From positions 321,001-385,000 of the forward strand of contig JAOTOM010004863.1 of NCBI GenBank assembly GCA_034440615.1: DNA of 64,000 nt. The letters run 5' to 3'. Under the pieces are notes generated by a model. That model was not told the origin of the DNA, did no database searches, and worked only from the letters and a program-made list of their open reading frames with translations. Source of the DNA: Ashinkailepas kermadecensis (taxonomy: Eukaryota; Arthropoda; Thecostraca; Neolepadidae). This document shows, piece after piece, positions 21,757 to 34,315 of this stretch (its first letter is position 1; the number at the start of each line of letters is the position of its first letter). A program made the translations under genes and the position numbers.

Positions 21757-22109
21757 TATCCATAGACAAGTATGAATGAGGATGGATGATGAAAGCAAAC
21801 AAATTATGTGGAGATGACTTTAATGTAAACGTTTCGACCTCAATAGGTCTTCATCAGTACAAAACATAGAGCACAACTGCAGACAATATCAAGCAGGTAA
21901 CAAATCACATTTTCTGCCGTAAAAATCGAAGAGAAGAGAAGAGCCGAACACGAATTGACACTTTATTTTTACGGCAGAAAATGTGATTAGTTACCTGCTT
22001 GATATTGTCTGCAGTTGTGCTTTTTGTACTGATGAAGACCTATTGAGGTCGAAACGTTTACATTAAAGTCATCTCCACATAATTTGTTTGTTTTCATCAT
22101 CCATCCTCA

Positions 22110-22116
<7 letters not shown>
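21757..22116. repeat. Palindromic module, copy 1
   Basis: The left arm (about 21771-21929) and right arm (about 21966-22116) are near-perfect reverse complements. Shared blocks include gaggatggatgatg, aaacgtttcgacctcaatag, cagacaatatcaagcaggta and ttctgccgtaaaaat. A loop of about 36 bp with gaagagaagagaag lies between the arms. The outer right end runs straight into an (AT)n array. Confidence 0.93.
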
Positions 22117-22640
<524 letters not shown>

Positions 22641-22661
22641 TCGGCACGGATACGGATATAA

Positions 22662-23666
22662 TACGGATATCATGTATTATTACGCCATAGGAATAGAAAA
22701 GGGGGCGGTGTTGCATTATATGCAGATGCATCACTGTCGATCAAAAGGCTCAGTGAATTAGAAATAGAGGGTGAGGAATGGATTTGGGCCAAAGTTAAAA
22801 TTCAGGAATCCACTCTGCTCATATGTTGCCTTTACTTACCTCCGAATCTTAATTCCGAACGGCTACAACTATTTATCGATCGCTTCACCGAAAGTATCAG
22901 CTTAGCACAGACTCACTCACCGACGTCGACACTCGTATTAGGCGACTTTAATGCAGTGAATATCTATGTAGATCCGCTGCTGTACGCACACAGTGGCATA
23001 ACACACTTCGACCACAAACTTCGAGACACCGCTAACATGCTAAGCCTTACTCAACTTATTGACAAGCCAACACGACTAGCCGAAAATTGCCAAAACTTAC
23101 GTGATCTTATATTTACTACTAACAATGATATCGTTCTTGGAAGCCGAATCATGTCCCCCCTCTCACACTTGGATCACTTTCCCATCATGGTATCACTTAG
23201 TATCCTTCCTCCACAGCCAAGCCGCGGCGTTTACAAAACAATATGGGATTACACAAGACTGGACCCAGCACGACCAACTACACTGCTACAAAACACGAAT
23301 TGGGATCAATTCTTGGACAATGACTTGGACACTGCAACTGACCAGTATATATCTGCCATCCTAACCGCTGCCAAATCATGTATTCCCATGAGAACTGTAC
23401 CACAGAGGCCACTTCAAAAACCGTGGTTAACAAGTGAGCTTAAACGTAATACTAGAAAACGAGACAGACTCTTTCGGCATGCGAGGCAAAGTAACAGCGA
23501 TAGCGACTGGGACCTCTGGAGATGTCAACGGAACACAGTGCCCAGCATGAATAGACAATTAAAAAAACAACATATACAACGGCAAGTGCAAAAGCTCATA
23601 AATCACAAGTATGACCCCTACAAATATCACCAAACACTGCATGCCTTAGCAGGACGAACCAGATAA
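22662..23666 (+). pseudogene. LINE ORF2, endonuclease and linker part (N-terminally truncated)
   Basis: This is one frame (first base divisible by three) from a stop at 22659 to a TAA at 23664-23666. It lacks the N-terminal endonuclease blocks and starts inside the domain with [15 protein letters not shown]. It then has LVLGDFNA (catalytic Asp-Asn), a DLIFTTN block and SHLDHFPI at the SDH position. The linker that follows is basic (LKRNTRKRDRLFRHARQ). Role: nicking target DNA to prime reverse transcription. The TAA separates it from the reverse transcriptase, which continues in the same frame. No start codon is expected here because the 5' end is lost. Confidence 0.88.
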
Positions 23667-25457
23667 GATACAATACCACCGCTCGAAGGACCTGACGGAA
23701 ATGTACTGACAGACGATTATGACAAAGCTATGCTACTAAATAATTACTTTGCTTCACAATCTACTCTGAACATAACTGATGCACATCCGGTCCCAGCCCA
23801 TGATAACTCGACTACAGTGCCTACTCTGGGAAGTATTCAAACTGACGAACAGGAAGTTCTAAGAATAATTAATTCCTTAAGTGCAAATAAATCCACTGGT
23901 CCAGATCAAATTCCAGTCAAACTTTTAAAATTGTCTGCCATTATAATCTCAGAACCTCTCTCAAGGTTATTCAATAAATCACTTGCGGAAGGCATTTACC
24001 CCAGCAGATTTAAAGAAGCAGACATTGGACCAGTATACAAACACAAAGGGTCACCATCAGACTACACTTGCTATCGTCCCATAATTATTATCTCAGCATT
24101 GTCAAAAATATTCGAGAAGATCGTCTATCGACATATCTACTGCCATCTTACTCAACATTCTCTACTTACAGATAGACAGAGTGGGTATCGTCGCAGCCAC
24201 AGCGCAGAAAAGCAGCTACTGTACCTGACGCACAACCTGTACAAATCACTGGACTCTGGACATGATTTTACTGCCATATATCTCGATATTTCCCGCTATT
24301 TTGATAAGATATGGCACAAAGGGCTCCTCTTCAAATGCAAAAATCAATTCGGACTTACTGACTCACTCCATGACTGGTTACAATCATATCTACTAAACAG
24401 AAGACAACGAGTACGGATCGGTGATGCTTTTTCAACGACCGAAATTATAAATTCCGGATGCCCACAAGGTTCTGTCCTAGGACCCTTATTATCACTAATG
24501 TATCTTGATGAACTTTCAAAACGTACATCACATGACATTCTCTTATTTGCTGATGACACTTCGCTGTATGCCTCGCACACGACTGCTAACATTAACGCTG
24601 TGCAATGGACACTTCAACGTGACTTAGACGAAATACATAAATATGGCCAAGAATGGGCAATCACCTTCAACACTTCGAAAACAATTCAACACACATTTTC
24701 GCACAAACGTCAGCACAGCCCCCCAGCACTAATATTTGGAGGCGATAGCATACCAATACATGACACACATACCCATCTCGCACTTTCCCTGTCCCACGAT
24801 CGTCGCTTTCACGAGCACATAAACATAATTTGCAAAAACATTAACAGAGCACTTGGTCCACTTTATCCTATTGCAAAATATATGCCCGGACCGATTCTGG
24901 ATCAGCTATACACCACATACATCAGACCTCATTTTGACTATTGTGATGTTATTTACGATGGACAAAGTACGATCCAAGATGCAACACGACTAGATACTCT
25001 ACAAGCCAGAGCAGGACGGCTAGTAACCGCGACACTCTTTAGATCATCTACTGACAAAATTCGACTCGACCTAGGATGGACCTCACTATATAATAGACGA
25101 CGCATACACAAGCTGATACTTTATCATAAATTAAGCGACTCGGAACAGAACACACCAAACTATATCAGTACTATCATACCTCAAACACGTGTGCACGAAA
25201 TAGGCAGGGAACTTCGTAACGCAAGCCATCACACATTAGCTGCAAACCATACATCATCCTTTAAAAAATCGTTCTTCCCAGCTACCGGACGTCTTTGGAA
25301 CAGCCTAAGCGAAAGCACACGCTGCCTCCCCCACATCTCCTTCAAGAAAGCGATTGCGCAGCAGTTCGGTGTGCCCAGTCCACCAAAATTCTACACTTTT
25401 GGATTAAAAAAGGCAACTCCCTTCATACCAGACTTCGGGCTGACATGTCTCATCTAA
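23667..25457 (+). pseudogene. LINE ORF2, reverse transcriptase part
   Basis: Open in the same frame as the endonuclease piece, with the first ATG at 23730. Blocks: ANKSTGPDQIPVKLLK, YRPIIIISALSKIFEK, AIYLDISRYFDKIWH (palm), GCPQGSVLGPLL, and FADD at 24546-24557 with intact catalytic aspartates. The thumb and connection follow to RLWNSL. The frame ends at 25457, but homology continues in another frame: at 25404-25412 the codons tta aaa aag precede a switch to the -1 frame, which reads KKGNSLHTRLR. The RT core has no internal stop after 23666, so this copy is fairly young. Confidence 0.93.
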
Positions 25458-25747
25458 ACTCCCATCTATTTCGAATTCAAAAACGTGCATCTCCCGAATG
25501 TTCTTGCGGCTGCCAAAACGAAAATGTCCGGCACCTAATTCTAGATTGTCCACATCACATTGACCCTCGAAACAAACTATTCAACAACATTTCACAACAT
25601 CTTTGCCAGAATTTTCCAGAATTCCAGCCACTAATCAAGCTTCGTATCCTGCTACATGGCGACGGATTGAGCGAAAACGACGGTTGGGTGGTGGCTTGCC
25701 ATTTTCACAACTTTTTATTCGAAACCCATAGATTTGACATGAACTAA
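25404..25747 (+). pseudogene. LINE ORF2 C-terminal domain in the -1 frame
   Basis: The frame overlaps the end of the RT frame. It carries KKGNSLHTRLRADMSHLNSH, then a zinc-knuckle-like CSCGCQNENVRHLILDCPHH (25499 onward), ending at TAA 25745-25747. In many LINEs this motif closes the same ORF2, so it belongs to the RT gene. It is reached either by a one-base indel in the A6 run or by frameshifting on the A AAA AAG heptamer, which is correctly phased. Confidence 0.88.
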
Positions 25748-26017
25748 CATTGCTAACCAGTTAATAATGGCCTAAAGTTGCACTAAATTGGGGTCACGAC
25801 CCATGCTGGATTGGAGGTGGCTTCACGGGTGATCTGTGGCGTCGGCGGTTAGGGATATATTAGAAAATATCAGATTGTTAAGAGTGTGCTAATGTTTAAA
25901 TTTTGCTACAATGTCAATCCACAACTTCAGATAGGTGCCATGATTTAAGCACCGAGTGCTTCTGCACCACTATGAGAGAATGTCCAACATAATTGAAAGA
26001 TAATTGCAATAAACGTT

Positions 26018-26042
26018 ATGATGATGATGATGATGATGATGA
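26018..26042 (+). repeat. (GAT)n LINE tail
   Basis: About eight gat trimers after aataaacgttat. A short microsatellite tail instead of poly(A) is usual in several LINE clades. Confidence 0.85.
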
Positions 26043-26620
<578 letters not shown>

Positions 26621-26632
26621 AGTGTCGGCACC

Positions 26633-27191
26633 GCCTCCCCATCCCACCCAGGAGTGGTGATGGTGTCTGCTGAACGGAGCCGGCCGGGGAAATCATCTGA
26701 ACCGGCGTCATCAGTTTCACGATCATCGCCAGTTCCATGGCGACTGGCCTCGCGGGATTCCAGCATATGAAATCATCGGGCTCCGCATTGACGCAGCTAA
26801 TCTGGCGCTTTGTTGGGGACAGAACTACTGATGCTCCTGTTCCTTTGTGCTCGCAGTGCGACTGAATCAGATCCCATGTGACATCTGGGGCCGTGGTGCA
26901 GTTGGAAGAATGGTATGTGATCGTGCAAGGCGAAGGTCGGAGTCGCTCGACCGTGAGTCACCCACCAGGTGGTGGAACGGCACGCACATTTCGGGACCCT
27001 CGCCCCGCCTCTTTCCCGTTGGCGAAATGCGACGCGTGAAGCCTCTGATGTGCGTCATAAATGGTGTCGTTAAGGTTGTCCTTATTTTCTATTATTTCCT
27101 GGCTGTGGGTGAGCACGCTGTTGGAAACCGGGAGCTGGTGAGGGGTGGGGGGTTGGGGGGGGGGTGAGCAAGAAAGAGAGAGGGAGTGATG
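26633..27191. other. Unassigned GC-richer DNA
   Basis: No gene recognised. At 26888-26955 a tRNA-like stretch is faintly visible (gtggtgcagttggaagaatg resembling an A box, ggtcggagtcgctc resembling a B box). It may be an old SINE head, but the B box departs from consensus. Confidence 0.35.
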
Positions 27192-27273
27192 TATGTATAT
27201 ATATATATATATATATATATCTATATTGATATATAGATATATATTGATATATATATAGATAGATAGATAGATA

Positions 27274-27330
<57 letters not shown>

Positions 27331-27540
27331 TAGATAGATAGATAGATAGATATATAGATAGGCAGATGGATATATATATAGGCAGATTTATAGATAGATG
27401 GATATATAGGCAGATTGATAGACAGATAGGCAGATAGGCAGATTGATAGACAGATAGGCAGATTGATAGATAGATTGGCAGATAGGCAGATAGATAGGCA
27501 GATAAATGGATAAATGTATAGATAGATATATAGATGTCCA
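27192..27540. repeat. Microsatellite cluster: (AT)n, (TAGA)n and ggcagata
   Basis: AT runs at 27192-27220 and 27275-27327, tagatagatagatag tracts, and from 27355 an irregular array of ggcagat/agatagat motifs. Confidence 0.95.
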
Positions 27541-28312
27541 TATGCCCATGTATCCACCTATCCATAGATATATTGATAACGTGAGAGAGGAAAGTGTAGG
27601 AGAGTGGGAGACCGGAAGAGTGGAAGAGTCGGAGAGTGTGGGGGGAGGGGATTGGGTGAGCGAGTGAGCGGGAAAGCCGACACGGAATGGCCGGATTTCC
27701 CGCACCGCTTTCGTCTCGACCGCACTGTTTTTGCGCGCACCACTGCACGCCTCCGGTGCGCCACAGCCCACCGCCGGCTGTCGCGGGCGCCACGCCTCTG
27801 CCAGGCAACAGCCTTCCTTGTGGTCCGCCTACCTGGGAGGCAACGTGTCTATGAGGCGGGCGGCAGGCGGCGCAGTGCTGCTCCCTGGGCTGGGCCCGAC
27901 CGGGCTCGCCGACGCAGGTCATGTTAGGCGCCAGACAGGTCATGTGAGGCGGCGGTGATGGGCGTGGTAACGCGGTGTCCGCCCGACGGGCCGACGCGCC
28001 GGTCGTAAACGCTCGGCCGGCGGCTCTGGTGCCGACGGGGCCTCCGTGTTGGACGTGCTGCTGCATGCAGCTTTGAGAGGGGCCATTTGCAGCCGGTTAT
28101 GGAGTGGGGAAACTGGTGTCCAGGGGAGACTCGCTGCGTGGAATTGCTCTGGAATAGTGTCAGCTCGCGAGGGGCGCGATTGCTGGCAGCCACGAGTGTC
28201 TGTCTGGAAGGGTTTCAGGGACGTACCTACTTTGTGGACTGCCACTGATCTACTGTTGTGTATGTATATGCATATGCATATACATATAGACATGTGTATG
28301 TATGAATGCATG

Positions 28313-28315
<3 letters not shown>
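27541..28315. other. Unassigned GC-rich, CpG-containing segment
   Basis: 27715-28050 is GC- and CpG-rich, with a local duplication of caggtcatgt.aggcg at 27916-27951. A CpG island is possible. No coding motif is seen. Confidence 0.35.

Positions 28316-28361
<46 letters not shown>
28316..28361. repeat. (AT)n microsatellite
   Basis: Pure AT dinucleotide run preceded by a gtatatgcatatgcatatac stretch. Confidence 0.95.
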
Positions 28362-28364
<3 letters not shown>

Positions 28365-28875
28365 TCTCTCGTAGAAAAATACCTTTAGCACAATAGCATG
28401 GTGGGCTTTTGATATATTTTTCTGGAGTCGTTAGATGAAATCGCACTTTATACTTTCGTTCACTTGGTAGATGAAATATAATATCACCAAATGACATTGA
28501 TGTCTTGCATAACTATTTCTTTGACGTTTCGAACAGCCTAGTTCATGTTCAAAATTGACGCTCTGCACAGAAAATAGCATACATACATCATTGAAACATA
28601 AATCATATCATGTTTGTGTTCTCGGTATTACGATTCTCATTGCAAAGCGTGGCATACAATTGCGTTCTGCCCAGCTTACTTAATGCACATGTTAGGCCAT
28701 TACACAGATATGGTACGTAATCAGCATACCACATGCAGTCAGTTCCTTTTCGTCGCCATATGCACTCACTGGAGTCCCCATAGGCCAAGTGTCACACATG
28801 ATTTAAGTTGTCGATTTAGTGTTGGGGCGCGTTCCCGTATCTACATTTCCTCCAATGTGAACAAACGAGCCGGGT
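28362..28875. other. Unassigned DNA downstream of the CR1 tail
   Basis: No feature recognised. Confidence 0.4.
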
Positions 28876-29171
28876 CATAAAGTCATAAAGTCATAAAGTG
28901 TTAAGGCTTAATAAGAGCCACAGGGGCCATCTGGGTTAAGCCTATCTAGAACAGATACTAGAAGAGTACATGCTCTCACCCCAATCAATCCATTATCTCA
29001 AGTTCCTAGGGAGCTATATATCCCAGCCTATCTAGCACCATTTACCTGATATTGCATAACACACTCAACAATTACAAACTCCTCCAATCATATCCATTGT
29101 GCTACCATAGCTAATCTCATCACTATCACATCCCGAAGGAAGGTGTTGAATCCACTGCTAGGTACACCCTA
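28876..29171 (-). mobile_element. Solo CR1-like LINE 3' end
   Basis: On the minus strand this 296-bp block ends in three 8-bp repeats actttatg (28876-28899). It resembles the 3' untranslated region of the adjacent full LINE: both have a gttaaggcttaataagagcc / gtttagacttaatacgagac block next to the tail. It carries no ORF remnant. It is a 5'-truncated second copy next to the first, or a tandem duplication of the 3' end. Confidence 0.75.
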
Positions 29172-29487
29172 TATAAAGTTATAAAGTGTTTAGACTTAAT
29201 ACGAGACCCAAGGGCCCATCCAGTTCAGTCTGTAAATGGAAGATACCATAAGCCTGGTAAAAAGACCCACCTTAACCATCACCACGTCCTAAAAAAACAT
29301 CCACCAACATCCCACACACCTATCAATGCCTATCTACCCTAGCTATTCAGCCTTATTCCCTTGATCCCTCTTAACACATGTGGATTGAATGCCTTGCCAA
29401 TCATTTTCAAACTACATCCATGCGTGCTTAAAGGGGTCTGTGCCGTGCACACTTACTTAGCATAAATCTCACCCCATCCGTCACAAA

Positions 29488-29751
29488 CTAGAACTCAAAA
29501 ACAAGATTTTCATGTCTAAAACATTTGTCCACCCTACTTTTAAATACATTCAATGAGGAACTCCCCACATCAGCAGGCAGCCTATTCCACTGATCAACAA
29601 ACATTTGACTGAAGACCTGTTGTCGCTTAACTGTCCTACACCTCAACTTGTCTAACCTGAATTGATGACCCCTATGTGATACTCTAAACTGAAGAGCGTC
29701 ATTCAAATTGATCTGATCTAGTCCTTTAACAATTTTGTACATTACAATCAT
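29488..29751 (-). pseudogene. CR1-like LINE, C-terminal block of ORF2
   Basis: 87 codons ending in a stop at 29488. They include MYKIVKGLDQIN, FRVSHRGHQFRL and FVDQWNRLPADVGSSSLNVF, followed by FKSRVDK. The last block (W.LP..V.....N.FK..LD) closes CR1 and L2 ORF2 proteins, so the reading ends at the natural C-terminus. Confidence 0.9.
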
Positions 29752-30099
29752 GCACCCCTTAATCTCCTATACTTCAGTGAGTACATATCTAATGCCACAA
29801 GCCTTTCTCCATATTCTAAGTTACCCATTCCACTGATGAGTCTAGTTGCTTTGCGCTGCACTCTTTCTAACATATCTATATCTTTTTATAGGTAGGTATC
29901 CATGCTTGTACAGAATATTCCAAGTGGGGTCGCACATATGCTAAGTACAGTTTTTTTTCACGACTTCCTTGCTCTTATATATCACACTTCTATTAATGAG
30001 TCCCAGCATTCTGAGTGCCCTGTTCCTAGCTGAGACACATTGTTTTTTTCTGCTTTAATGTCTTATGAAACCAACACACCTAAGTCCCTCTCCTCTTCA

Positions 30100-30852
30100 A
30101 TATCATACAGTTCCCTCCCTCCCGTTATATATCTGCAAGTCTCACCTCCAGACCCCAGATGCATAACCTTACACTTATTATAGTTGAAAGACATTTGCCA
30201 TTGATCAGCCCACTTTTTAGGTCCTCCAAGTCTAGTTGAATATTACTAGATTGATCACCACTGTTTGCCACTCCTACCAGCTTGATGTCATCAGCGAATT
30301 TGAATACTGTATTCCTCAGCACTACCTCAATGTTATTCACAAAGATGATAAAGAGAAGTGGCCCTAGAACAGAGCCCTGTGGTACTCCACTCAGAACATC
30401 CTTCCAATCAGCTTTACATCCATTTAACACTACTCTTTGTTTCCTTCCCCTCAATCATGCTTCAATCCAACCTAAAACTTTTCCAACAATCCCATGTTGC
30501 TGTAGTTGATGAATTAGCCTCCCATGTGGAACTTTATCAAAAGCTTTGCTAAAGTCCAAGTACACAACGTCCATCCTGCTTTGATTGTCTACTTTTTTAG
30601 TAACATACTTCATGAAGTCCAATAGGTTAAACAAGACCTTCGTGATCGAAATCTATGTTGAGTATCCCTTAAAAGATTGTGCCTATCAAGATGAATCTGA
30701 ACATTCTGTTTAACCAGATTTTCTAGTACCTTGCAAACTATTGAGGTCAAACTGACTGGCCTGTAATTTCCTACACACTTTATACTTTCCTTTTTGAAAA
30801 TTGGTACTACGTTTGCATTTCTCAAATCTTCAGGCACTTCAGAATATTCCAT
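30100..30852 (-). pseudogene. CR1-like LINE, reverse transcriptase fragments
   Basis: 30610-30852 carries VPEDLRNANVVPIFKK and NYRPVSLTSIVCKVLE. After frameshifts, 30125-30454 carries the domain centre: SGVPQGSVLGPLLF, then FKFADDIKLVG with the catalytic Asp pair intact. The palm block with the first catalytic Asp falls in the damaged stretch 30455-30609, where only shifted pieces (KAGWTLCTWTLAKLLIKF) are readable. Confidence 0.9.
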
Positions 30853-31176
30853 AGACCTCCTGAAAATTATACCTAGGGGAACTGCTAAAGCTTCAGCACA
30901 CTACTAAGACCCTAGTATATATATAATGCGGTCCAGAAGCTTTATTAGGTTTTATATTCTGTAACTGCTTTTCTACAGCTTCTGTAGTTATTGTAAGATC
31001 TTCAGCCTATCACCTGTCATGGCATAAGCTTCAGTTGTTTCTATTGTATCAGAATTATCTTTAGTAAATAATTATGAGAATTGCTTGCTTAGGGATTCCA
31101 CAATATCCGAATCATAAAACACTATTTCCCCATCTACCTCCAGTGCTCCTACACTACACTTTTTAGCCTTAAATTT

Positions 31177-31476
31177 CTAGAAGCTAAAAAATCTCTTAGC
31201 ATTACCTGCTGAACATTCTCGAGCTAATTTGATTTCAGCCAGTCTTTTAGATGCCCTAACACACCTAACTTTATTTCTAGCTATTTTATATGATTCGAGG
31301 TTTACCTCAGAGTTAGCATCTTTTAGTTCCTTGAATGCCTGTTTCTTTGACCCCAGTAAATGCTTTACTTTCCTGGTCAGCCATGAAGGGTGCTTAACCC
31401 TGGTTAATCTAGTTTGCCTATTGAGAATGAACCTATCCTGATCTTGAAATAGTTTATATTTTATCATTCTCCACAT
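31177..31476 (-). pseudogene. CR1-like LINE, linker between endonuclease and RT
   Basis: In frame with the endonuclease after one TAG. A basic region with WLTRKVKHLLGSKKQAFKEL and a SYKIARNKVRCVRASKR block, typical of the segment between endonuclease and RT in CR1 elements. It stops at 31177, and a following FYDSDIVESLSKQF piece is still readable near 31080-31140. Confidence 0.85.
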
Positions 31477-31479
31477 TTC

Positions 31480-32277
31480 CTAAGCATCTAAGCCCTTCAA
31501 TGAGTCTTCCCAATGAGTTTCATTCAGGAAGATCCTGAACTCATTGTAAGTCCCTTTAGCAAAATTTGGAATCAATGTTTTATTGGTTCCTACACTTCCA
31601 ACATACAATGAGAAGCGTATAATGTTGTGATCACTATTACCTAAGGTCTCTCCTATGTTCACATTTTGTACAACATTTTCCTCATTAGTAAGCACAAGAT
31701 CTAATATTTCATTTTCCCTTGTAGGTTCATGTGTCATTTGAAAGAATACATTTTCCTCAAAACAATCCATGAAACTTCTTCCTGATTTGTTTAGACCTAT
31801 AGTTTTGCTTCCCAATCCTCTTATGTTGAAATCCCCCAACAAAACAGTTATATCCTGCACTCTCCTACTTATCTCTTCCTGCATCAACCTGTCCATGTTT
31901 TCATTCCGGTCTGGAGGTCTATAGAATGCCCCAATACTAAATTGTGTTCCATTCTTCAGAATGATATCCAACCACAAGGATTCTACTGCTTCATTATGCA
32001 CACTATCCTCTATGAAATGGCATTTCATTATTTGTCTGACATACAAGAGTATACCTCCCCCTATCCTTGCCTTCCTTTGATAAGCATGCATATTGTAGCC
32101 TGTCAATTCAAATTCTTGCAAGTTGTCTCCAAAAACGCTTTCATTAACCCATGCCTCTGTTATACATACCAAATATAGCTTTTCAGACAACATATATGCA
32201 TGCAGTTCCCCAATTTTGTTCCTAACACTTCTTGCATTGACATAAAAACATGAAACTATTTCTTCCCTTGCTCGCAA
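31480..32277 (-). pseudogene. CR1-like LINE, apurinic endonuclease domain
   Basis: A 265-codon open frame with the endonuclease blocks in order: FYVNARSVRNKIGELH (binding-site Asn), ITEAWVNE (catalytic Glu), GGGILLYV, FYRPPDRNENMDRL, LLGDFNIRG (Asp/Asn pair) and NSDHNIIRF (terminal Asp-His). The domain would nick target DNA. A single TAG (31477-31479) separates it from the linker, which continues in the same frame. The domain is intact by motif, unlike the RT downstream. Confidence 0.93.
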
Positions 32278-32400
32278 TACTTCTCTCTTTATCAGCTACA
32301 TTCCCCCATGACCTGCCTAATTTCCCTGTTTCCTAATGAGAGCCTCCTCATACCTATTGCTGAGCAATTCCTGTGCGAGTCCTGACGTGATTTTAAATCA

Positions 32401-32950
32401 GTGTTTTGTGTGAGATGTCTAGTGAGTGGGGCATGATGACGTGAAAAATGTTGTTTGTGGGCATCGTCACGATGGTGCATCGTCAGTCGTCTTGATAGTG
32501 TTGTGGTTGTGCCAATATCGAGTTTACTGGTTGAGGCCTCTAATTCTCATGTGGGAAAGCGAAAGAGAAGACATTGAGGTCCTCGAGCCTGTCCGTTGTT
32601 GTTGCTGTGCTGTTCTTCAGTATCAGATTGTTGGTGTTTCTAGTTTTGTAATAAACAGTAAGCTGAATACGATTGTTTGTGTCAGCGCACGTGACGTGAC
32701 TATATTGACAATATCGTGTGGTGCACGCCCGTCGATCTTGTGAGCCGATCTCATGTAGTTACGAGCTCATGTAGCTGTATTGTGATTAAAAAAGAAGAAA
32801 AAAGTCCGAGTTCTTGCTGGGGTGGCTTTATGAACCAGGATTATATTGCTAAACAGAGCTTGTCCCGTGAACCCTGACCCCACCACGCAATCCATGAATT
32901 CCAGTTGAACGGCATAATTTTGACCGAGAGTTTAACCAATGCACCGACAC
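32401..32950. other. Unassigned DNA
   Basis: No feature recognised between the CR1 5' edge and the SINE. Confidence 0.4.
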
Positions 32951-33103
32951 GGTAGCTCGTCCCCGGCCTTATCGGGCTAGCTGCCAACTGACCCTCCCAG
33001 CCGGGGGCTAAATGCGAGCGCGCAAAGCGACTCAAACCCTGTTTTGCCAGTGCAGGGGAAACCAGTGCAGGCCGGCGCTCTAACCAACTGAGCTACCGGG
33101 GCC
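32951..33103 (-). mobile_element. tRNA-derived SINE, type A, copy 2
   Basis: The minus strand begins gccccggtagctcagttggt (textbook A box) and has an agggtttgagtcgc B box, then a ctgggagggtcagttggcag body shared with 19373-19514. The head is closer to a functional tRNA sequence than in copy 1. No target duplication was found. Confidence 0.8.
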
Positions 33104-33165
33104 ACAAACAGCATGTGCTAGTAATGCCATCATTAGCACATCTAGGAATGGAATCTTGCTATTTG

Positions 33166-33166
33166 T

Positions 33167-33241
<75 letters not shown>
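33166..33241. repeat. (AT)n microsatellite
   Basis: AT dinucleotide run with one ataatat break. Confidence 0.95.
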
Positions 33242-33243
<2 letters not shown>

Positions 33244-34089
33244 CACCCGGATACCATGTTTAACATATATGTCAATACGTGATATCCTGGTGTTTTACAG
33301 TCCAGGACAATTAAGCAGTCGTCAACTCAAAATGTTTTGTTGAGGGCTAACTGCTTCCCCTTATGATTATTTGATAGAATGTATGCACCATAGGAAATAT
33401 CCAGGTATCCTCTTGTTTATTTTTACTTTACCACACGTGCTTGATTCGCTCCGAAGTTGAAAAAGTCAGACTTACGCGATGTCTCATGTTGCTTTCCGTA
33501 TCATCTTTTTCTATACGGGAGCTAAGGTGACGGCATTCGGCGATTCTGTGCAAATGCTGAACGAGTTCGTTCAACGGTGGGAACTCTGAACCGAACATCT
33601 TTACAGTGGGAACTCTGAACCGAACATCATTTGAAAAATGTTCGTTCTCTCCGGGACAAATACGATAAACCTGGTCTGGCTTACTTTGTGTTTTAATTTT
33701 TACTATGGACCGGCTGCAAAGTTTTTGCAGCACCCACTAGCACACATTGACCAACCGGTTTAGCAGCGGATATTAGTGCGGATGTTCTGGTGGAGGTGTG
33801 CAGCCACAATTCAAGCCACGCCGGTCATGCGCGGCGGTTGGTGCTCCAGTGTTCTCTGACCCCGCAGCGCGGCCGGTGGCCTTGAACTCTGGCTGCAAAC
33901 GCCGCGTCCTTCGTACACATTGGCCGCATCCGCGATGGCTGCCGAGCGCCGCCGGCCTCGCGCGTTTGGGAGCGGCTCTCCCCGCACAGGCACGCGCATC
34001 AGCGCATCTCCGCGATGGAAGAGCCCCACGCATCTTGGGTGGCCGAGCTCTCAGACAACCACGCAGAATATCCGACCCGCTGAGTCTGG
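33242..34089. other. Unassigned DNA; GC-rich from 33800
   Basis: A 26-bp duplication of gtgggaactctgaaccgaac lies at 33586-33630. A 101-codon minus-strand frame (33428-33733) and a 289-codon plus-strand frame (33798-34667) are open, but neither has a recognisable domain. The latter crosses a tandem repeat and GC-rich DNA, so it is probably fortuitous. Confidence 0.4.
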
Positions 34090-34212
34090 TGGCGAGAACG
34101 AATGGGACGGGAACGAAGGTGGCGAGAACGAATGGGACGGGAGCGAAGGTGTCGAGAACGAAGGTGTCGAGAACGAATGGGACGGGAGCGAAGGTGGCGA
34201 GAACGAATGAGT
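34090..34212. repeat. 30-bp minisatellite, 4 copies
   Basis: Unit cgagaacgaatgggacggga followed by gcgaaggtgg, with one 15-bp partial copy (gtgtcgagaacgaag). Confidence 0.85.
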
Positions 34213-34237
34213 GCCGCCTGTGGCAAATGGTGCGGCC

Positions 34238-34315
34238 ACAAGGTCGGCTCCCTGAGCTGGGCCGACGTGATCACAAGGTCCCTGACCACAAGGTCGGCTC
34301 CCTGAGCTGGGCCGC
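34238..34315. repeat. Direct duplication, 28-bp repeat
   Basis: cacaaggtcggctccctgag plus ctgggccg occurs twice, about 50 bp apart. Confidence 0.8.

Larger units (their letters stand above)
22638..26042 (+). mobile_element. Non-LTR retrotransposon (LINE), 5'-truncated, with (GAT)n tail
   Basis: Contains, in order, a partial apurinic endonuclease domain, a complete reverse transcriptase and a C-terminal cysteine/histidine motif. An untranslated 3' region follows (25748-26017), ending in a (gat)n tail at 26018-26042. The 5' edge abuts the (AT)n array, so the first part of the endonuclease is missing. Identical palindromic modules flank it on both sides. The domain order and the motif spelling fit the CR1/Jockey-type superfamily of LINEs. 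The exact clade cannot be set without a tree. Confidence 0.92.
29172..32400 (-). mobile_element. CR1-like non-LTR retrotransposon, decayed
   Basis: About 3.2 kb on the minus strand. Endonuclease, linker, reverse transcriptase and C-terminal block are found in order from 32277 down to 29488. An untranslated 3' region follows, ending in two 8-bp tail repeats (ataaagtt/ataaagtg on plus, 29172-29188). Short 8-bp terminal repeats instead of poly(A) are a hallmark of CR1. The 5' end is uncertain: coding similarity begins just inside the endonuclease, and no 5' untranslated region or ORF1 is recognised. Many stops and frameshifts in the RT part make it inactive. Confidence 0.92.

Noticed and set aside
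26888..26955. SINE head
   Set aside because: A-box-like part is fair but the B box departs from consensus and no body or target duplication was found; kept only as a remark.
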